A program made the translations under genes and the position numbers. Positions 6,248 through 9,982 of a stretch of 9,982 nucleotides of DNA are shown here, piece after piece; position 1 is the first letter of the stretch, and every line of letters begins with the position of its first letter. Source of the DNA: JBEKYH01 sp049511115 (GTDB taxonomy: Bacteria; Planctomycetota; Phycisphaerae; Tepidisphaerales; Tepidisphaeraceae); assembly GCA_049511115.1 (NCBI GenBank), contig JBEKYH010000150.1, positions 1 to 9,982 of the forward strand, given 5' to 3'. The notes beneath the pieces are model-generated. The model saw only the letters and a program-made list of their open reading frames with translations, did not search any database and was not told the origin of the DNA.

Positions 6248-9193
6248 CTATGGCGCTTTCAATTTCGTTTGCTCTGCGGATATCCACGACAGCAATTCCG
6301 TTGAATCGTGCAACTGCCGGGCTTCGTCGGGCAAGCCCTGCAATAATTGCTCGGCTTCGCTCAGTTCTTCCCGGCTTCGGGCCCATCCATCGGCATCCGA
6401 GGGCTCAGCGAGTGATTGCACGTAAAGCGCCCGGGCGAAAAACTGCCGAAATTGCACATTATCCACGCCCTGGGTTTGCCATTGGCGAACGAGCACTATG
6501 ACTGGCTGGATTGTCTTCGTTGCTTCAACCTTTTCAGCCTGCCCAGCTTGTGCGTGCGCCAGCAGCACTTGTCCCCATGGATAGACAACATCACGGAGAA
6601 CACGATCGCTATCAGCTCGATACTCGTGGAGGCGAAGCGCCAGCAGTGCGCGAGCAGCCGCCTCTGACTGAGGATACCGCCCAAGATGGATGTCAGCTTC
6701 GGCTATGTCGTACAGCCCATCGGCCTGAATGATCGGGAAAAGTCGCGGCAGACGCCCCTCGTTGTCTTTCGCAAACTGCAAAGCCGCGGCGGCCATCGTT
6801 TCGACATCTGCATCTTCGCCAAACGCCATTTTGACTTGACGCGTTGTCATATCCAGCCAGAGCTTGTAGTTTTGGGTTTTGTCGCCGGCGTCATTTCGGC
6901 TTAGAGCGGTCTCGACGCAACGCGTACACTCCACTAACGCTTCATCCGCCGCCCCCCGATCGCCGCTCTCAGCTTCCCAAGCAGCAATCTCCCCATATAA
7001 GCCCGCTCTGTCCCGTGAAGAGAGGTGGCTGTCGGCGTCCCCCTCAGGGTGCCACTCAATTGTGGCGCGAGCATCGCCGATGGCTTGGCCGACACGACCC
7101 AGCCTGAAGGTGCGGCCGGCGGACATGTAACCGATATCGCTGAAATTGCCCCATGGAGCGGCAGCCGAAGGATCGGAACGCACAAGGTTTTCCGCCGCCT
7201 CTTTGCCCGCCGAAAGGTATTTCTCTGCCTCCGCGTCGTTCAACTGTTCGACCGCGATCTTGGCCAGCAGGTTGTCCGCTTCAGAGATGCAAGCCATCGC
7301 CCATAAGTCGCCCGGTCGGCGTAGTAGGATCTTTTGGGCATAGCTCAGAGTTTGCTCTTCCAGCCGCTTGGCGTTGTCCAATCGGCCAACGCCCATCCAT
7401 TCCCTTGCCTCGGAGTCGGCGGTGTCGGCGTAGGCGCAGACCGCAGTCAGGTTCGACCAGTCGGATGCTCCGGCGCTTGCCTCGACAGCTAGGGCCTCCT
7501 CGGCCGTTTGCACTCCCTGTTCAGGGTCCTGGCTGTGGCTGAGGTAGTCGAGGAATTCGGCATACAGTAGCCTGACTCGGTTGGAGCACTGCGGCGACAT
7601 CGCCGCCGCTTTCAGCAGATCAATACCGCGTTGCGCTGCGGCTGGGTCGGATACGAGGCTGTTCCATGATTTCGCCTGCAATGCGATGCCCGAGCCGTAC
7701 ACGTTTTCCTCGCTCTGGTCGCCCTGTCGACGCAGTTGCTCGAACGTGCCAAGCGCTTTCTCGGCGATCTCTTGCGCTTCGGTCTGGTCACCCTGCTTGG
7801 CGAAGATCAGTGCCAGGCGAGCCTGAGCTATCGCGCGGTTGCGCTCGGTGTCAGCGTTGCGAAGTGAGGCGGGCAGGCTGTCGTAATAATCGAGCGCCTT
7901 GCGCTCCAGGTTCGCGACAATTTCCAAGCGGCCGCTGGGCTCCAGCTCAGTGTAGAAATCATCGAGCATGAAATTCGAAAGTTTTTCGGCGTCACCACGG
8001 CTCTGTAGTGCCAGCTCCTCGGCGCGCTTGGCGCGAATCAGCCCGACCGTAGTGCCGATGACGCCCAAAATCAGCGCCGCCGCGATCGCCGTTCCCGCGG
8101 CGAATGCAATTTTGTTCCTGCGAAACGATTTCTGCAGCCGATACCATCGGCTTGGCGGGCGCGCTAACACCGGCTCATTGTTCAAGTGCCGCTGGATTTC
8201 GGCAACCAGGCCGCTGACAGTCTCGTAGCGACGAGTGCGGTCCTTTTCGAGACATTTCATGACGATCCAATCCAGGTCGCCGCGCAGAAGATGGATGAGC
8301 TTGGGAGCGTCGGACGAACGTCGCACCGCCGTCGATTGCAGCTCTTCTCCTTTCAATGTCGCCAGCTTTGTCGATGGCTTTGTGGGTTCTTTTTCGCGGA
8401 TCGCTTTCCGCATCGCGTCGATGCCCATCGACATCAACTCCGTTGCATCAAACGGCGTGCGTCCGGTGAGTAGTTCGTAAAGCAATACGCCCAGCGAGTA
8501 AATGTCGCTGCGCGTGTCCACGTCCAGCCCGCTCATCTCCGCCTGCTCGGGGCTCATATAGGCGGGAGTGCCAATGAACTGCTGGAATTGCGTATAAACT
8601 GTTTTATCCGTCAGATCGCCATGCGTGGCCTTGGCGATCCCAAAGTCGATCACCTTCGGTACCGGGACACCGTCGTGCAGCGTCACGAGCACATTTGACG
8701 GCTTGACGTCGCGATGGATGATTCCTTTTTGATGCGCGTGTTGTATCGCATTGCAGATTTGAATGAACAGCTCGATCCGCTGTTTTGTGTTCAGTTTATG
8801 CTGATCGCAATACTCCGTGATCTTGATTCCCCTCACCAATTCCATTGCGAAATAAGGCCTGCCCGCCTCTGTTGCTCCGGCATCGTACACCTTGGCGATG
8901 TTGGGATGATCCATCATCGCCAAGGCTTGGCGCTCCGCTTCAAAGCGAGCGACGACTGCTCGGGTGTCCATGCCGAGCTTGATGATCTTCAGGGCGACGC
9001 GGCGTTTGATGGGTTGTTTCTGCTCCGCGACATAGACTACACCGAAGCCTCCTTCGCCGATTTGCTCCAGGATTTTATATCGCCCGATCGTTGTCACCGG
9101 CCCCCCGCCCGGCGCATCGCGTGCCTCTTCCCACGCGATCGGAGGCTCGACCGTCGGGGAACCTTGGCCGGCATCTTCAATGTCGTCGGGCAT
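6248..9193 (-). CDS. Membrane-anchored Ser/Thr protein kinase with TPR-like C-terminal region
   Basis: The 981-residue protein has an intact Hanks-type kinase domain (about 38-340). It shows glycine loop GEGGFG (46-51), VALK lysine (Lys69), alpha-C Glu87 in RFEAERQAL, HRDVKPSN (160-167), DFG (183-185) and GTPAYMSPEQ (208-217), so it should be active. A single transmembrane helix at about 362-386 (KIAFAAGTAIAAALILGVIGTTVGLI), flanked by basic residues, puts the kinase in the cytosol and some 595 residues on the far side. That part is helical with degenerate TPR-like units (ARLALIFAKQGDQTEAQEIAEKAL and others) and a GRLEIVANLERKALDYYDSLP segment common in planctomycete receptor kinases. It probably senses an extracytoplasmic or protein signal; the target is unknown. 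ATG 9193 is chosen, with GAGG 10 nt upstream (9204-9207). A TTG at 9334 would add 47 Pro/Gly-rich residues of no family character. The gene is flanked by direct repeats of tRNA-Arg and has no same-strand partner. Confidence 0.92.
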   Translation of the reverse strand: MPDDIEDAGQGSPTVEPPIAWEEARDAPGGGPVTTIGRYKILEQIGEGGFGVVYVAEQKQPIKRRVALKIIKLGMDTRAVVARFEAERQALAMMDHPNIAKVYDAGATEAGRPYFAMELVRGIKITEYCDQHKLNTKQRIELFIQICNAIQHAHQKGIIHRDVKPSNVLVTLHDGVPVPKVIDFGIAKATHGDLTDKTVYTQFQQFIGTPAYMSPEQAEMSGLDVDTRSDIYSLGVLLYELLTGRTPFDATELMSMGIDAMRKAIREKEPTKPSTKLATLKGEELQSTAVRRSSDAPKLIHLLRGDLDWIVMKCLEKDRTRRYETVSGLVAEIQRHLNNEPVLARPPSRWYRLQKSFRRNKIAFAAGTAIAAALILGVIGTTVGLIRAKRAEELALQSRGDAEKLSNFMLDDFYTELEPSGRLEIVANLERKALDYYDSLPASLRNADTERNRAIAQARLALIFAKQGDQTEAQEIAEKALGTFEQLRRQGDQSEENVYGSGIALQAKSWNSLVSDPAAAQRGIDLLKAAAMSPQCSNRVRLLYAEFLDYLSHSQDPEQGVQTAEEALAVEASAGASDWSNLTAVCAYADTADSEAREWMGVGRLDNAKRLEEQTLSYAQKILLRRPGDLWAMACISEADNLLAKIAVEQLNDAEAEKYLSAGKEAAENLVRSDPSAAAPWGNFSDIGYMSAGRTFRLGRVGQAIGDARATIEWHPEGDADSHLSSRDRAGLYGEIAAWEAESGDRGAADEALVECTRCVETALSRNDAGDKTQNYKLWLDMTTRQVKMAFGEDADVETMAAAALQFAKDNEGRLPRLFPIIQADGLYDIAEADIHLGRYPQSEAAARALLALRLHEYRADSDRVLRDVVYPWGQVLLAHAQAGQAEKVEATKTIQPVIVLVRQWQTQGVDNVQFRQFFARALYVQSLAEPSDADGWARSREELSEAEQLLQGLPDEARQLHDSTELLSWISAEQTKLKAP

Positions 9194-9454
9194 GCGAAAT
9201 TCGCCTCGAAGGCCATTGAGGCCTGATCTCGGACTGACCAAACTCAGGCGGCCGATGACCGTCGGCCCCGGCGGCTGGGGGTCATACTGTTCGGCAGACC
9301 TATCCGGCGGACAACTGCCGATTGTGCCCGGCAAATGCGGTTTTGTCGATCAACCGGACGTGAGAACTGCCGCCCAAATGATGTCGATAGAGGAATTTAG
9401 TACGGAACAGAAACAATCCGATGGCACGATCGTTCGTAAGTCTTTGTCTATCAA
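9194..9454. other. Upstream region of the kinase gene, next to tRNA-Arg
   Basis: This 261-bp stretch between the kinase start and the tRNA 3' end has no gene I can support. It must contain the kinase promoter unless the gene is read through from the tRNA; I see no convincing -35/-10 pair. At 9396-9419 a TTTAGTACGGAACAGAAACA stretch resembles 6216-6237 near the other tRNA copy, with a 2-nt insertion. Confidence 0.5.
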
Positions 9455-9498
9455 TGTTCCCGGAGGGGCTCGAACCTTCAACCTTCGGCTCCGGAGGC
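9452..9498 (-). repeat. tRNA-Arg 3' half acting as direct repeat / putative attachment core
   Basis: This is the partner of 6078-6124: 47 nt with 45 identities, direct orientation, 3374 bp apart. It comprises the 3' part of the intact tRNA-Arg gene plus three bases beyond it. If an element integrated here, it restored the tRNA 3' end, as tRNA-targeting recombinases do, and the other boundary is the isolated copy. Confidence 0.65.
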
Positions 9499-9528
9499 CG
9501 ACGCTCTATCCAATTGAGCTACGGGAAC
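9455..9528 (-). tRNA. tRNA-Arg (anticodon CCG)
   Basis: The minus strand folds into a complete 74-nt cloverleaf. The acceptor GTTCCCG/CGGGAAC has 7 perfect pairs, followed by TA, D arm GCTC-AATTGGATA-GAGC and anticodon arm TCGGC-CTCCGGA-GCCGA. Positions 34-36 are CCG, which read the CGG arginine codon. A 5-nt variable loop AGGTT, T arm GAAGG-TTCGAGC-CCCTC and discriminator A complete it. CCA is not encoded. The T stem has one A-C mismatch (A51/C63), which is unusual but tolerable. The gene is on the kinase strand, 261 bp upstream of it. Confidence 0.93.
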
Positions 9529-9607
9529 CTGATTTTCACAGGATATCGGGCGCGGCGCGTTTGGGCAACAAAACCGGGCGGCAAACATACCGGCAGGTAG
9601 CGACATA

Positions 9608-9654
9608 TCCATAAACAAATTGGGTCATCGCAAGGTTGATTGCGATGACCCAAT
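9608..9654 (-). terminator. Intrinsic terminator of the right-edge gene
   Basis: A perfect 14-bp stem (9619-9632 with 9641-9654, ATTGGGTCATCGCA) closes an 8-nt loop. On the minus strand it is followed by a T-rich run, TTTGTTTAT. It starts about 26 nt after the stop of the gene entering from the right, so it should end that transcript before the tRNA-Arg gene. Confidence 0.88.
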
Positions 9655-9679
9655 CATGTTCACCCAATGAGCCGCAGAA

Positions 9680-9982
9680 TCAGGCTGCGCGGCGCGTCTT
9701 ACGCCAGGTGACATAGCCGAGGCCAAGCATCAGAGCCAAGCCACCGACCAAGCTGCTGGGAAGCGGCGTGAGCGCGGGGCCGAAGAGTCCAACCACGGCG
9801 TAGTCAGCGCTGGTGTTGTCGTTGACACCCCAGGCGATGTCAGCCGACGGATCAACGCCCCAGGCGCCGTCGATCAGCGTCCAATCCGCGGCGGACAGCA
9901 GCGCCGGATCCGTGGTGCCGGGGAAGAGGCTATCAACATAGCTCAGGAACGAGCCGTTGTAACCATCGGCCGCGTCGGCGCC
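9680..9982 (-). CDS. C-terminal part of an exported protein with PEP-CTERM/VPLP-like sorting tail
   Basis: Only the last 100 residues are in the window; the gene enters from the right edge and ends at the TGA at 9682-9680. The visible part is acidic and rich in Gly, Ala and aromatic residues (SFLSYVDSLFPG, DWTLIDGAWGVDPSADIAWGVNDNTSADYAVVGLFGPAL), compatible with a secreted adhesin or matrix-type protein. It ends in LTPLPSSLVGGLALMLGLGYVTWRKTRRAA: a PLP motif, a membrane-spanning stretch of about 18 residues and a basic tail. That is the three-part layout of PEP-CTERM/VPLP sorting signals, read by an exosortase-type or related protease. The PEP core is PLP here, so the exact sorting class is uncertain. 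A strong terminator follows. Confidence 0.75.
   Translation of the reverse strand, partial: GADAADGYNGSFLSYVDSLFPGTTDPALLSAADWTLIDGAWGVDPSADIAWGVNDNTSADYAVVGLFGPALTPLPSSLVGGLALMLGLGYVTWRKTRRAA

Noticed and set aside
9194..9334. 47-residue N-terminal extension of the kinase from a TTG start
   Set aside because: The extension is Pro/Gly-rich with no domain, and the ATG at 9193 has a GAGG at good spacing.
9423..9438. TGGCAC...TTCG, considered as a sigma54 promoter
   Set aside because: The -12 element does not match TTGC at the right spacing and it points toward the tRNA 3' end with no gene downstream.
1..9982. CRISPR array or anti-phage defence island
   Set aside because: No regularly spaced direct repeats and no nuclease, Cas or known defence domain; the methyltransferase and kinase alone do not make a recognised system.

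Overview
The window looks like a chromosomal segment of a high-GC Planctomycetota bacterium. I infer this from three things. There is a large membrane-anchored Ser/Thr kinase of the planctomycete receptor type with a helical C-terminal region. There is a C-terminal PLP/hydrophobic/RKxRR sorting tail of the PEP-CTERM or VPLP kind. There is also a TPR protein with a SPINDLY/O-GlcNAc-transferase-like domain. No rRNA, CRISPR array or transposase is visible.

Layout. (1) Positions 1-1282, minus strand: the N-terminal 427 residues of a TPR-GT41 protein whose end lies beyond the left edge. (2) Divergent from it, plus strand: a small SRPBCC/AHSA1-domain gene (1392-1799), followed 12 nt later by a DNA methyltransferase with a TTG start (1812-3065). 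(3) Positions 3074-3275: a nested inverted-repeat element made of 9-nt-periodic GC-rich arms. (4) Plus strand: an EF-G-like translational GTPase (3383-5425), with a DinB-family protein two bases after it (5428-5925). (5) Minus strand: a 981-residue receptor kinase (6248-9193), convergent with DinB. (6) A tRNA-Arg(CCG) gene on the minus strand (9455-9528). (7) At the right edge, minus strand, the C-terminal 100 residues of a probable exported or surface-anchored protein, followed by a strong intrinsic terminator.

The most notable structure is that the kinase gene lies between two direct copies of the 3' part of tRNA-Arg. One is the intact gene at 9452-9498. The other is an isolated copy at 6078-6124 that matches at 45 of 47 positions. 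A tyrosine recombinase integrating into a tRNA gene leaves this geometry, yet no recombinase gene lies in the roughly 3.4 kb between them. Both inner flanks carry a similar TTTRGTACG..ACARAAACAA sequence, which could be recombinase arm sites. The kinase may therefore be cargo of a small or decayed tRNA-targeted island.

The other genes are ordinary housekeeping or accessory functions and do not form one obvious pathway. SRPBCC and methyltransferase form a likely transcription unit, as do EF-G-like and DinB. The methyltransferase has no visible restriction partner in the window.
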